64,000 nt of DNA, from the NCBI RefSeq assembly GCF_047948215.1, contig NC_134458.1, positions 146,576,536-146,640,535 on the forward strand, in the 5' to 3' direction. This document shows, piece after piece, positions 50,568 through 63,260 of the stretch. The stretch is from Lycorma delicatula. Taxonomy: Eukaryota > Arthropoda > Insecta > Hemiptera > Fulgoridae. The position numbers and the translations under genes were made by a program. The stretch's first letter is position 1. Every line of letters starts with the position of its first letter. The notes under the pieces are model-generated. The model did no database searches. It worked only from the letters and a program-made list of their open reading frames with translations, and was not told the DNA's origin.

Positions 50568-51753
50568 AAAAATAAAGCAAATTAGTTTTACAAACATAAT
50601 TTGCTTTATTTCACACAATAACTTTTAATGAAAATAGATATTGTATAAACAAGGAATACAATCAGAAATTTAACTTGAAATTTCAAGTTGTTAAATTTAT
50701 TTTTGTTGTTAAATTTATTAACAACAAGTAACAATTTGTTAGTTATCATAAGATTATGAAACTTAAATTTCGAATGAATTTTAATATCTACGAAATACAA
50801 CGTCATCCATCAATAAATGTGCCAAGTAGAGGCAAAGAAAATAGTACAACAGGGATAAATTAATATAGTACAAGTAAGTTACTTTTTAATATTAAAAAAA
50901 TTACAAACAATTTATAACGATGGAAATATTTTTATATAAGGGATAAGGGTTGAACACCAATAAAGAAATGTAGCAAAGTAAATGCAATATTAAATATAGT
51001 TTGATTATGAAACATAATTCAAATAAATCTTAATAAAATATTGAAATAAAATATTAACCATAACTAATAACATTAAGTACTACAACAAGGATAAATGACC
51101 ATCTGAAAATATATAAATAAATTTGTTTTAAAAACTGGAAAAAAGATTAAATCTATATTCTACAATCACGTCGTCTCTAACTTAAGTATTAATTTCCATA
51201 CAATAAATGTTACTTTGGTTCACTTGGAGCGCTACTCTACTGATCTAAGTTAGTTTTTATGCCGAAGCTAGCGCTAGTGAATGATCATCATTCTATTTAT
51301 TATTTTTTTATCTTTTGTATTATTAAAATATAACAAAATAAAAGAAGAATATTTTTTTTTTTGTATTAAAATCAACAGCTGTAAACATTCAAAGTGCTAG
51401 ATTATTTATCTAGTCTGTATAAAACTTATTAACACGACTCAGTGGTTAAGTTTTCACTTTATTTTAAATCCTAATTTTTATTTTATTAATTCGTACAATT
51501 TTTTTTATAAATTTTAACAGAAATAGTAACCCTTTTTTATTTTAAAATAAAAATTTATCAATTTATATTAATCTCTTTTTACATTTATTCGAACATAAAT
51601 AGAAGAGTGCTATCACTTGCCCAAAATTATTTAATTGCTTGAAAAAATTTGTGAAAGAGTAGGGGAAAAACGCTTCGGCAACAGTGACGGTTTCATAAAC
51701 TTGCAGAGAGAAAACAAAGCAGCTGATCAGTCAGCTCATTGATCAATTTCTAT
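50568..51753. other. A+T-rich region upstream of retm
   Basis: No supported coding sequence. The last ~120 bases before the promoter (from about 51640) are less A+T-biased. They include GCAGCTGATCAGTCAGCTC, which may belong to a promoter-proximal region. Confidence 0.5.
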
Positions 51754-51787
51754 TCAGTTCTGCCATTGCGTTTGAGGTTGGTGGATG
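51754..51787 (+). promoter_or_regulatory. TATA-less core promoter candidate (Inr + DPE) for retm
   Basis: TCAGTT at 51754-51759 matches the arthropod initiator TCAKTY. Taking its A (51756) as +1, GGATG at 51783-51787 falls exactly at +28 to +32 and fits the downstream promoter element RGWYV. No TATA box is seen about 30 bases upstream. This would give a 92-base 5' UTR before the ATG at 51848. The match is by eye and could be partly chance. Confidence 0.5.
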
Positions 51788-51847
51788 TGTGTACCGATAT
51801 GTTAGTAAATTTATAGGTGTCGTTTACAGATATTATTTTATTTTAAA

Positions 51848-51910
51848 ATGGTTCAACACTATCAGTCACCTGTTAGGATATACAAATATCCTTTTGAATT
51901 GGTTATGAAG
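51848..51910 (+). CDS. retm: First coding exon of real-time / SEC14-like protein (PRELI domain)
   Basis: The frame begins MVQHYQSPVRIYKYPFEL, followed by Val, Met and Lys, and ends exactly at a consensus donor (AAG/GTAAGA at 51911), phase 0. This is the near-invariant N-terminus of the animal SEC14L1/SEC14L5 family, called real-time in Drosophila (MVQKYQSPVRVYKYPFEL-type start), where it opens the PRELI/MSF1 domain. Known family members continue with a CRAL-TRIO (SEC14) lipid-binding domain and a GOLD domain, implying phospholipid binding or transfer and membrane traffic. Those parts are not visible here, so intron 1 is probably over 12 kb. An Inr/DPE promoter lies about 92 bases upstream. 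The ATG context (AAAATGG) is good. Confidence 0.87.
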
Positions 51911-54299
51911 GTAAGAAAATTTGAAATTCTTGTTTTGTAATTTGTTTCCGTATTGTATTGAATATAAACATGCGACGGCATGTCAGTTTATTATTTTCTT
52001 TTAAATAATCTGTCCAGTTTTTATGAGTAGATATGATTTACTATAATTTTTATTATTATTTAGCTTTTAACAGTAGATTTAGAATGAATGTTTTAATAAC
52101 CTAGATGACAGTTTGTATTGTTCAGTATTCGTACTACATATTTCGGAGTCACTGGGAAGGTTAAGTTGAATATTAAAAAGGTGCTCGTAAATTTTAATTA
52201 TTTGTTGTGATGTTCAGTTGCAGTTTCTTGGACGATACGAGACAATATGTCACAAAATTGTATTGTGATTTCTGTGTTTACATTCGATATTGTTTACAGC
52301 GAAAAGTTAAAAGAAAAATTTATTTTTTGTTAAAATAAAAAAATTAAACTATTTGTTGTTCCGTCGTAGTATTTTTTGATTGTAGTGCCGTAATGGTTTT
52401 ATTTTTAATTTAAGTTGCATTTTAATATTTTTCTTTTACTGTAATTGAAACTGACATTGAACAGTTATGCTTTATAGGGTCATTCGGTATTAACAGGAAG
52501 TTAATGTATATTAATAAAATTAGTTTCAATGAACTAGGTTTAGTCATTCAACCCATTTCCATAAGTGGGGGTCAAATTCACAACGTTAACATTTATTATT
52601 GACCTTGGAATGCCTACAAACTTTCAGACATTTTAACGCCGTATGTCGTGATAACAGCTACAGGTTTTTATAAACGTGTTATTCAGGGTTTGGTAGAGGA
52701 TTTATAACATTTACATGTAACATTAAATTTCTTTAATTATATATATTTTGGGTTTTATGTATGTTTCTGTCCCCCTATATTAACTTAATTTTTGTTTCTT
52801 ATACTAAATAATATACGTTAAAAAAACATTATTTGTTTACTTAGTTGCCGCTATTTATTAGAAAAAAATAATAAATAAATAAAATACTACAATTTTTTGT
52901 TTGTCAGATATCTCATAAAATTTTATTTTATTGATAAGATAAAATTTGTTTTTACTTAGAAAAAAAAATTAATATATATATAAACTGAAAAATAAAAAAA
53001 AGTTGTATTTTATTTGTGTACAATATAATAATATATTAATATGGTTGTGATATAGATGTACCACATCTATACTAATAAAAATAAACGTTAACAGGAAACT
53101 GGGAAGATATGATCAGTTCATGGATATGTCCAACAAATAAAGTCTTAAGGCATAATTTAAAATTTTTGTTGTGTTTTCTCTTTACGTACACCTAAAATGT
53201 AAAAATTTTCACAATATTGTTTGTATTACTTTAACAGTCTAACATATTTTGTTTACAACATTTTTTTGTTATTATTTCTTTTATTTCCTTGGAAATAAAA
53301 GAAACTATATTTTAATCGATAATTATTATTTATTGATGTGGCTTCAGTAGTACTGGCTAATAAATACTATCTGTTTACATGCTGCTTTTTGTATTAGAAA
53401 TAGCATCCTACTTCATTCATTAATATAATATGCAAAAACATGACAGAAATGATAAGTTAATACAATTAAATTGTTATTTTAACTAGCTGTCAGGACGAGG
53501 TAATATGTTTTGCATATGTGCCCCCAAAACTTAAGATTGCCAGTTTTATGAAATAGGTTTCAAATGATTCACTTGCTTAAATGGTACTTACTGCAAAGAA
53601 ATGTTACTTTCCTGCAAAGAGATATTTGTAATTGCAGTATGCACAAAGAACAGCAGTCAATAAAAACAAAAAAATAAAAATTTATCATGTAATTAAAAAA
53701 TGTACGGCTATCAATTTTTATCTTTGTAAACAGTTTTTGAGCAGTTGTATATTTATGATTTTATTTCAGTAACTGTTTAAAAATAACTATTTTCTCCTGC
53801 TAAATTGAAGCCAATACAAGTGGAATGTTTGACTTTTTGCCCCTTTCAATGGATCCATCCAGTAGAATGGATAAGATAATGTAGGTCAATACTGTTTTGG
53901 TCAAACTTAAACGGTTAATTTGTTGTTTACATATGTTTCCTGATTAGAAGAGTCAGTAGAAGAATGTACCATTTTGTGTTTTTATTGTTTATTATAATTC
54001 GTCATTTTATTTTATAGAATAGAATTTTATATTCTATTGTTTTATCAGTTATTTTTATTTTCCACTATGATTTAAAATAATTTCTTTTTTTTAGTTTGGT
54101 CACATGGAAATTATACCTTATTTTACATTCTGTATCGTTTGTTGTACAATTATCATTACAATATTTGAAAAGTCCAAGGTGAAAGGTGAAAAATTTAGTA
54201 TAAGTTATTGCAATAATGGTTTAATATTTACGGGAGAGGGTAATCGTAAGTAATATGTATGAATTTGGTTATTTATTGTGTAGAAAGTTTACTATTGCT
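51911..54299 (+). other. Start of retm intron 1
   Basis: This A+T-rich sequence after the GTAAGA donor has no recognisable second exon (an AYERRFP-type continuation was looked for) and no clear repeat. Confidence 0.55.
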
Positions 54300-56440
54300 C
54301 ACGTTGTGAGTTTTTTCTTGAGCATGTAAAGTGAGTGTTTTCGTTCTTGATTTTTCTTGTTTAATTTTATCTTATCTGCGGTGTCTTCTGGTGTAAAGCC
54401 AATTTCCTTCAGATCCACTCTTATTTCTATGATTCATCTGAATCCTGTCTTGGTGTTTTTCGAGTTTAGATTTTTCTGTACAAGTTAAGTCAGAAGTCAG
54501 TGATGGGTTTTAACACTTTGTACATGACTTTTTTGGGCACAATTCACCACTGCTTGTCTTTCTGGTACTTTTTATTGATGCAGATTCTTCCAGTTCTTTC
54601 GATTTTCTGGAGTGTCTGTATTTGATTGTTCATTCAGGTGGAAGAGTGTTTTTGCTGCAAGTGGCTTCTGGTTTTAAAACTGTGTTGTAGTGTCTTATTT
54701 TTGCATTTATTGATAGGCATTTTTTATTGCAAGTGTACAAGGTTAATTTTTGAGCTTTAGCTAGTTTGTTTCTTTTTATTTGGATTGAGGTTTTTTCATG
54801 TAGGTTGTTTATTAATATTTCTCTGCGGTATTTAAATTGGGTTACTATTTTTATTTTATTACCATTTATGTTTACTTATCTTAATTGTGTTGGTTTTTGG
54901 ATCATAATTTCTGTCTTTTTGATTGATATTTTGAGGCCAATTTTATTTCCAATGTTTTGAAGTTCTAATGTCTGTGATTTAGCTTCGTCAATGTCATTTG
55001 CTAGCAGTGCCAAGTCATTGGCAAAATCAAGACAGTTTGTTTTGATTTTTCAGCCTATCTTTACTTTTGGGAACATTTTTTGAGCCATTACCTCATTACC
55101 ATTTCTAGAATGCAATTGAGTAGTAGCGGTGAGAGCCCATCACCTTAGTGCAGTCCTGTTTTGATTTCAAATGGTTCCGAAAGCTCACTTCTAAATTTTA
55201 TCTTCAATTTAGTGTTTGTGAGGGTCAGTTTTATCAATTTGGTATGTAGTCTGAGGTATTGTAGAATTTTTCATGGGGATTCTCTGTGAATGCAGTCATA
55301 AGCTTTCTTGAAATCTATAAATGCTATCTTACCATGTCCCTGTTTCTTTTCTTGTTGTAATCCATTATTAGCTTGTGACTCTGATCTGGACAGCTCCTCA
55401 AGGTATGAAACCTTCCTGGTATTCTCATAGTTGTTTCTCTGGTTGTGAACCGATCCTGCTGAGGATTCATGAAAGAATTTTTTTGTTGTGTGTAGAAATA
55501 AGATTCCCCTGTATTTGTTAGGGTCTGTTGTGTCCCCTTTTTTGTGTAGTGAATGAATGGGGGCTGTCATCCAATGTTCTGGTAGTTCTTTGATTCAAAT
55601 GTTGACAAGCTGTTGATGAAGAGCAGTTTCTGCTGATCTTCCTGCATGTTTCCAGATCTCTACAAAAGTCTGATCTCCTGCTGCTTTGTCATTCTTCATG
55701 TCACCCAGTGCTTGGTAGACTTCTTTTAATGCGGGAGGGTTGATGTTTTTTGGTGGTGTTGTTATTGGGTTGTTAGTTTTGAAGTTTAGGAGTTCTGTTG
55801 CTTCTTTGTAGTTTAGGAGTTTGTTGATATATTTAGCTAGGATTTCCTTGCTTATTGTTATGGGCCAGTTTACCATTTTCATTCTTTATTAGTAGGGTTG
55901 GGGGTTTGTATTTTTGAAGTTTTTTTTTAGTAGTCTCTCAGTTGTGTTGATGTCTTCTTCTGTTGACTTCATTGTGTCTTTATGATGTTGTCTACTTATT
56001 CTCCTTCGGGTTAGGGTGGTTTCTTTTCTTTGTTTTACTAGATTTTGGAAGGATGTTTCAGAATTTTGGGTTTGGTGAAATAGTCATGCTCGATGTCTTT
56101 TCTCCACCGTTTTGTCACATTGCTGTTCCACCACTGATGTTTTTTATGGGATTTTATTGGGGCTAATTCTTCTGACACTTGTTTAAGGTTGTTGACTAGA
56201 TCTTCGAGTTTATCAGTGATTATTTTTTTTGTTGCTTTTTGGTAATTTTCGTTCTTGATTATTTGGGGTAGGGTTCATTTTTCTTTTAGTTTTAGGGGCG
56301 TGCTTTTGTTGCTTTCTTTGGGGAGTAAATTTAATTTTAATTTTGACTACATAGTAATCTGAGCCTGTTTCTATTCCTCTGAGGACTTTTACGTTGTAGA
56401 TCTCCTTGTGGTGGTGTTTGTCCATGAAGACATGGTATAG
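54300..56440 (-). mobile_element. 5'-truncated LINE, minus strand
   Basis: Minus-strand fragments run from the end of an endonuclease domain (RGIETGSDYYVVKIKIKFTP near 56320-56380, matching the SDHYLV motif of LINE endonucleases) into a reverse transcriptase. RT words include MTAPIHSLHKKGDTTDPNKY with RGILFL, AFIDFKKAYDCIHRESP near 55275-55325 (motif A), CLDFANDLALLANDIDEAKS near 54980-55040 (motif C) and LKISIKKTEIMIQKP. The catalytic FADD is FAND here. The 5' half is missing beyond about 56440. It is a different lineage from the element at 44066-47280 and sits in retm intron 1. Confidence 0.85.
54940..55882 (-). pseudogene. Broken LINE reverse transcriptase
   Basis: Coding pieces at 55595-55882 and 55271-55570, and an unlabelled stretch near 54870-55050, carry the RT fingers and palm in order. 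A frameshift separates KYRGILFLHTTKKFF from HNQRNNYENTRKV. Motif C has FAND in place of FADD, which would abolish catalysis on its own. Confidence 0.82.
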
Positions 56441-59400
56441 TTGCCATTTTACTTCATATAATTATTTATAAATATTTTAAAATGTGCACAGACTGATTTA
56501 AAAATATTAATACAAAACTATACTAAAAAAGAGCTGGTATACTCTTTGCACAGTATGTAAAGATATACTTTCTTTTTTTTTCACCTATAGTTTTTTAATT
56601 TGTATTTAAAATTCTTTTCAATTATATATTTATTAAAAAAAAGGCCTTGAAAGACATATTATTACATTTTGAATATTAGAGAAACCAAAGATCTGGTTTT
56701 ACTTAACAAGCATTTCAGTCACTAGTTAGGAATTTTATTCACTTTCCTTGGGTAGAAAATGGAGCCCACAGGCACAGTCACCACCTTGGCAAGTCTAAAA
56801 AATATGGAGCATCTCAGTAGCTACTAGGTGCCAGCATTGTGGTTACCTCAGTTCTAATGGTCCCAATTTAAGGAAGAAGGCATACATGATTAGGAAGAGA
56901 ATGAATAGAAAAAGGGTCTGATCAACATACAGAAAACTGCTTCTGATCGCGGTAGTTTAGTATATTTAGAAGACCAAGGAAGGGCTTATTAAGAAATAAA
57001 ATTGTCCATTACACAGAAAAGTGATTTTATTAAAGCATCTTTAAAAAAAAAGTTGGGATGGTTCTCTATTTAATGTTATTTGTAGCCTATAATTTTAGAT
57101 ACAACAATACAAATACTCCATTTATGTATACATATAAATTCCTTTTTTAATATAACTACAGATGCCAATTTCATGCACCATTGTGGTAGCATTTCTGCCT
57201 TTCATCTGGAAGGTTATATATATATATATATTTGGTAGGATAAGATTTTAAATGCATATTGTGTAGGTAGCAGTTTGTTAAAAGTTCTTTGTTTATTATG
57301 AATGATGACATTCCCTTCTCTACAGTTCACTTCCTTATTTCTTCTTATTTCCTGTCTATTCAGTCATCAACATAGGACTTCTCTCTACTCTAATACACTT
57401 CACAAAATATTCTCTTAACTTGCATCAGCCACAGTCCGTTCATTATTTGTTCATTAATTAGGTTAATTAGTAATTTAATAAATAAATTTACTTATATTTT
57501 TAAACTATCTAATATAGTATAAATTTTAATCTGTTACTTTGTACTGGTAGATTTAAACATATTATCTTCAGCAATCTTTTATATTGATTTTTTATGATTT
57601 AAATTTAACTTACCTAAGTCCAACATAGTTTTTGAAAAATCATTATTTATATTGATAGATTTGTGTATTGTATTGATGATATTTGTAAGTGTACCTTTCA
57701 GTGAAAGGTTAAAGTGTAAAATAATCTTATCTGGGGAAACACTGCTTATAAAGGGTCATCAATGCACACATCAAATTTATAGAAAAAACTGAAAGTTTAT
57801 AGCATTCTTTAATACATTTCATTGCAGGTGCTCCTTGTTGCTCAGTAAATATGCAGTACAATAATTTATTGATTGTAGTTTATAGATATTTTCTTTGTAA
57901 CCATGTAACTTAATTGCGTAGTATACCATTTTTCTGAAAGATGACTTATTTATTTTTTTATTACCTATAATTTAAGGAAAACCAAAATGTTATTCATTAC
58001 ATCCAAGTAAATATTTTTTCAACAAACATAAATGGGTCATGGATGCATGTTCTTCCATTTCAGATCATAAATGTAAAATTACTAATGCACATGCTTAAAG
58101 TGCATTCGCTAGCTTTGCAGTAACCAAAGTATAAAATCCCACTATTTCTGCACTGTTATATCAGTTCCAAAAATATTTTCTATCATGTTACTTTGAAATC
58201 TTGGCATCTTTTATTATTATATGTAGTGTGGTTTGAGAAAGTGCTGTAAATTTGATATGGTAAAATATAAGAGTATAATGTTAAAATAGATATATTAATC
58301 TGATGTTGCTTGTTAAGTTTTTTTATTGATTGCAGTCATAATTAAGTGTCTGTTTTTAAATAATTTGTTTTCCTTGAGTAATGCAACTGGATTTCTATAT
58401 AATATTTTTCTTCTCTTGCATTCCAAAAATAAAATACATATTTATTTTTATTTAATTACATTGTTACTAACCATTCATAGTATTGAACTAGTCAGAAGTC
58501 ACTTAAACCACTTCTGTATGTGTATTAAGTATCATAATCATAATGTTTGTAGGTGACCTGATATGAATAACAAGCCTATTTTGTTTGATTTATTTTAATT
58601 TTTGCACTTTTTCTATTGCTGTTTGTGACTTAGTTATAGCCAAATGCATTTTCTAATAGTTACAACTGTTGAACCAAGGTTTCTCATTATTAAGTGTAAT
58701 GATATTTGTATAATGATTTTTATAACATTTTCAATTTCTGAACGGCGGCCATTACAGCTGTTGGGAAGAGTACCAACTGTTAGCCCTCACCCTCTGATGT
58801 ATGCCTGTTGGATGCTGAGGCTGCTGTTCATACATTCTGCTTTATAAATATTAATTTTGTTGTATAATTTAAAAAAGAATAAAACTATGGAAGTAAAAAA
58901 TATAGGAACATAGTGAAAATATTTCTTTAATGGTTGTCAGCCAGTATTCCTAGAAATGGTGTTTGAATTATTGTTAATAAGTGAGATTAATTTTGGCACT
59001 GGCCAAAACTTCTAATTAAATTATAATTGACAATTCTGTTTTTTTATTTTAATGTTCACTTTATTAATTAAATTTTAATGTAGAAGAAAGTTAAATTTGA
59101 CAACACAAAATGAACAAGATCTACTGTTACAGAGTACTAGTATTAAGATAAATTTTGTCGTCTTGGCTTATTGTCATATTTTGACTATGGATTTTTTGCA
59201 GATATTTCCTTATTCTAATTTCACATCTATTCAATCATCAAAATGATTTTTTTACATGCTAAGAACTTTTTGTTTTATGTTATTACTTTTGCTAGCGAAA
59301 TTTGGTGTGTAAAGGAAAGTGGAGGAGGTAATATGTTCATCCACTAAGATTTCCCCAACCTCAGCTAGAGAAAACGTTTTAGATAGTTTAAAATTAAAAA

Positions 59401-59879
59401 TTACTACGTCTTGTAAAACTTACATTTTCTGTAGGGAATTACTAATTCCATGAAAATAACCATTTTTTTTTTTTTAATAACAAAAATTAATTTAAATTTA
59501 CGATATCAAATAATATTTTGTTTTAAATGCTTAAATGCATTGGAGAAATGAGGAAATGTCAAATTATTATATTTAGTTCCATAATCTTGTAGTATTTTGA
59601 CAAAATACTGCTTTCTTCAAATTGTAATTAAATGTTTTTAACTTAATCTTGCTTTATAAGTATAACTTTAAATAAGAATGGTAAGGTTATGTGATCTTTG
59701 TTTTTACCCGGATTTCACTGAATAATTTTCCATATTTTAAGAAAATTCTTCAAACCTTTAAATGGAACATTTAACAACAAATTGATGTAAAATACACATC
59801 TTGCTGTAAGATTTTTCATAATTTAAATTTGAAACCTTGTAACAACTGTACAACTTAAGGGAATAGACAAACTGAAACA
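56441..59879 (+). other. retm intron 1, A+T-rich with scattered fragments
   Basis: No supported exon. A G+C-richer block of unknown origin lies at about 56755-56990, a family-2 SINE head and (TA)n run at about 57177-57232, and a short G+C-rich patch at about 58740-58845 with an open frame (ERRPLQLLGRVPTVSPHPLM) but no good splice sites. Confidence 0.5.
57177..57232 (+). mobile_element. SINE family 2 fragment, copy 2
   Basis: TGGTAGCATTTCTGCCTTTC and ATCTGGAAGGTTA match the head at 38862 and then run into a (TA)n tract where the B box should be. Only the left portion survives. Confidence 0.5.
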
Positions 59880-60510
59880 TCTTAATTATTGCAATTGGCT
59901 TCACAGAAATATTGTCAGTGGACAGATAGAATTGATGTTGTACTTCATGCCAGATGAGGCATGGTTTTATTTATTTAATCGTGTTTGAGTGTTCACTTCT
60001 TCAGAAAAATTCGTTATGGTGTGCTGTTTCTGCAAATCGTGTAGTGGGACCACTTTTTTTCCTGTTTAGCCTCTGGTAATTACCATTCAGATAATAGTTC
60101 AGAGGATGGATGAAGATGATACGTATAAGTGTAAATGAAGTGTAGTCTTGTAAAGTATCAGTTTGACCATTCCTGAGATGTGTGGTTAATTCAAACCCAC
60201 CCACCAAAGAGCACCAGTATCCACGATCTAGTATTCAAATCAATGTAAAAATAACTGACTTTACTAGGACTTGAACGCTGTAACTCTCAACTTCCAAATC
60301 AGCTGATTTGGGAAGACATGTTCATCACTAGACCAACCCAGTGGGTTTTATTAACCTGACTGCTGGTATTAAAGTATACGATATAATTCAAATTCTGCAT
60401 TTAGTTAACAGTTTGTGAAAAAATTGCAGCTTCTTTCAATAAGATAGAGCAACATGTTGCTTACCAGATTTGTTTAGTTGCAATTTTGGGTATTTAGAGG
60501 GTTTTGTAAA
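59880..60510 (+). pseudogene. Mariner-type transposase relic split by a SINE
   Basis: Before the SINE, plus-strand words include FMPDEAWFYLF near 59950-59980 (transposase DEAWF block) and a SGTTFF-like piece at 60040-60055. After it come VNLTAGIKVYDIIQILH and a degraded FQ-stop-DRATCC near 60435-60460, matching the FQQDxAT catalytic block. The order and spacing fit one transposase broken by the insertion at 60053-60345. Many stops are present and no terminal repeats were identified. Confidence 0.65.
60053..60345 (-). mobile_element. tRNA-derived SINE, family 1, copy 4
   Basis: A nearly complete minus-strand copy running from a T-run tail (60052-60061) through CCTGTTTAGCCTCTGG, GAGATGTGTGGTTAATTCAA and CACCAGTATCCACGATCTAG to the tRNA-like head ending TAGACCAACCCAGTGGG. 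It shares the palindromic CAAATCAGCTGATTTGG word with the copy at 39349. No clean target duplication was found, though the site is inside a mariner relic. Confidence 0.88.
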
Positions 60511-62483
60511 AATACATGTTTTAATGATTGTAAAAAGTAAGCGTTCATTGCTTGTAATTATTTATGAGTCTATGCATGCAATTTGATTTAACTATTACAT
60601 CAGGTGAATGGGCATACAATAAAAAACATTCATATGTTAATTGCACTTCACATTGTAATCCCAGGTTTAATCTATAGTGTATAAATTTGTTCTATACCGT
60701 TCATAGAAAATATGTGGCATTTCATAACAAGAATAAGCTTTTAAAATAATTGCAAAGTTAATTTCTTTAACTTTATTATGTTATTTAACATAATTATAAA
60801 ACCAGAAATCAAAATTCATTTTATAGTTTATTGTAAAATCTTTGTAAATAAATAACCGTAACTTTAATCGCTAACAATAAGTATGGTTTTAAAATTTATA
60901 ATTTCCTTTATGACTGGATATTAATTAAAAATTACCAAGTAATGAATTAGATTCTAACTTTTTTTAGAGTAAATTTTGTTTTTGTTTGTAATAAGTTAAT
61001 TAAAAGAAAAAAAAATTTATACATATAGTTAATTTGTTTTTAATTAATTTTTATTACCAAATAACAATGCCATCATCATTATTGAAAGAAATTGTTGTTT
61101 TATTGTTGTAACTAGTATAGCTGTGTTGGATCTTTAATCTGTAGAGTACTATCACTGATTACTTCCTTTCAATGATCCATGTCATATTACTACAGGCATT
61201 GATACAATACTAACGTCATTTTATTTTATTTATAAATTTCTGTATAATAATCAAATAAGTGTAAATATATTTCTCTTATGTTACATGGTAGGTTTGTTGC
61301 ATGTCACTGTTCATTCCTTTGATCTTTTACTATTAAACTTTACATACTGAATACGTCCATCTTTTTTATCTTAATTTTGTATCCTATATCTTACTTCTTC
61401 AGTTATTTGTTTAATGTATTCTAATCTAATTCTGCTGTACTAGTTTTACATTCTGTATTTCCATTTATTTTTTAATTAACTGACCGGTTGAGAGTATCTT
61501 AATAATATATAATAAACTGGTTTAGTTTATATGTAAGTTCAGTCATCAAATTCTTCTATATTTTACACTATTCAGGGTATAGATAAATTTTGCATTTTAG
61601 TATTTGGAGGAAAAACAGTGTACTGCATCATATTTCGGTCAAACATTGTAAAATTAGCTGCTCTCATCTTGGGTAAAGATACCCCAATTCTCGTAGAATT
61701 GTTCATAAGACGGATGACCTACTACCTAAAAAAGTCCTGAAATATTCATTTTGGTGGGGCTGTTTGTATTGTTTCATAATCATTGAATCGGTAGATTGTC
61801 CACTTATCCTTCTCTTCTTCCTAATGATATTCTGTGGGTTTTGCTAAACAATTTGGTCCCTACATCGTTAATACATCTTTGAGTTACTGGGAGATGTCTG
61901 ATATATATTCGATTACAAGCAGAGCCACCTGGTTGGTTCTGCCTATAATCTTCTTGAGGTCTGTTTCCTACCCCTTATCTGGCTGTATAAGATGTCCAAC
62001 CTGGACCTAAGGTGCATTTAAATTCTACTGCGATAATCTTCTTGTTACAATATTTATTATAGGTTTTGTTCTTATATTAGTTTAGATATTTTTCACACTA
62101 TCTCCACTACCGCGTTTCAAAATCTGTTAATTCTTTCTGGTTTTTCAATTCAATTTTCAGTTTTTCTATCGTAAACTACTATACAATATTCTAATGTTAA
62201 GAAATTTGTTTCTCTTTTAATTTTTAAATGTGTTCATAGTAGCATATTTCTTTACTCTATGGGTTTTCCTTGTTTGTTGATGTTCAGTCTTTGCATGTTC
62301 AGTTTTGCTGGTCAATATTAAATTAGTTTATATGTTCTTTTATCGTAATATTTGTGTTTTTATCTCATCGCATTTAATTTCCACTGTTGTCTAATTATTT
62401 CAAAAATTTGTAAATTATGCTAAATATGATTTTTATTTCTAAGAAGATGATCATTTTCATTTATATTTTTATAGAATTAGCCT

Positions 62484-62610
62484 ACTTCATAGCGGGAGTG
62501 GTTTTAGATTTTCGTTGGTAGATCCTGGATTCGAGTCTGTCTTGCTTGACATTTTTTATTTGGTATAAAATTTCTGTTTGACATTCCCAAGTTCAAACTT
62601 CATCTTACTA
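62484..62610 (+). mobile_element. SINE family 2 fragment, copy 3
   Basis: TAGCGGGAGTGGTTTTAGAT with a B-box-like GATCCTGGATTCGAGTCTG, then CTTGCTTGACATTTTT. The order matches the heads at 38862 and 63148 (B box followed by a GGCATTTTTCAT-like word). Confidence 0.55.
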
Positions 62611-63147
62611 TTCATTATTTTTAAATTTATTTATTAAAAAAAACCGTTGTTTTATTTTTGTTTCCTTTTTTTTAATTTTGATGCTATTACTTATAGGTTA
62701 ATTTTTCAATTCTTTCTTATTATTTATCAAAAATAAATAACGAAAAGGTAAAAGGGATTTCCTTTTACTTATTTATTTTCCTTAAATTAGAAATGATTAT
62801 TCACCGAACTTTAATAAATTTTGATAATTTTTATATTTTCCATTATGGTTTTCAGTTATTTAGACAGAATCAAAACTTGTTTAAAAAAACTGATGTTAAT
62901 TCTACTATCAACACAAGCAATTAATTTTATGATTTCTCTTAACCATACTTTTCTGTTACTTTATAATATTGATTGTTAGAAATTTAAATAATACATAATT
63001 TTTAAATTAAAATAATAAATATAAAAGATGAGTTGTGCTTAACGGATAAATTGGGAAACAAAATTATGGGCAATAACTATTTTCGAAAATTAAATAAGTA
63101 AATGGCAAAATAATTAATTATAAAAATTAATAATTGACAAATTATTC

Positions 63148-63260
63148 ATTTTCATCCGGAGTCCCGGGTTCAAATTGCGAACAGGAGTGGCATTTTCATG
63201 CCCTTCAAAATTCTATTTCCATATTCCCAGGTACAAGCTTTAAAACTTTTGTGATGAATT
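63148..63260 (+). mobile_element. SINE family 2 fragment, copy 4
   Basis: TTCATCCGGAGTCCCGGGTT then CAAATTGCGAACAGGAGTGG, followed by CATTTTCATGCCC. The B-box-like CGGGTTCAAATT and the word after it match the other copies. An (AT)n run follows shortly after. Confidence 0.55.

Noticed and set aside
62484..63260. True tRNA genes at the B-box-like words
   Set aside because: No cloverleaf with paired acceptor stem could be drawn, and the following non-tRNA words recur between copies, which fits SINE heads instead.
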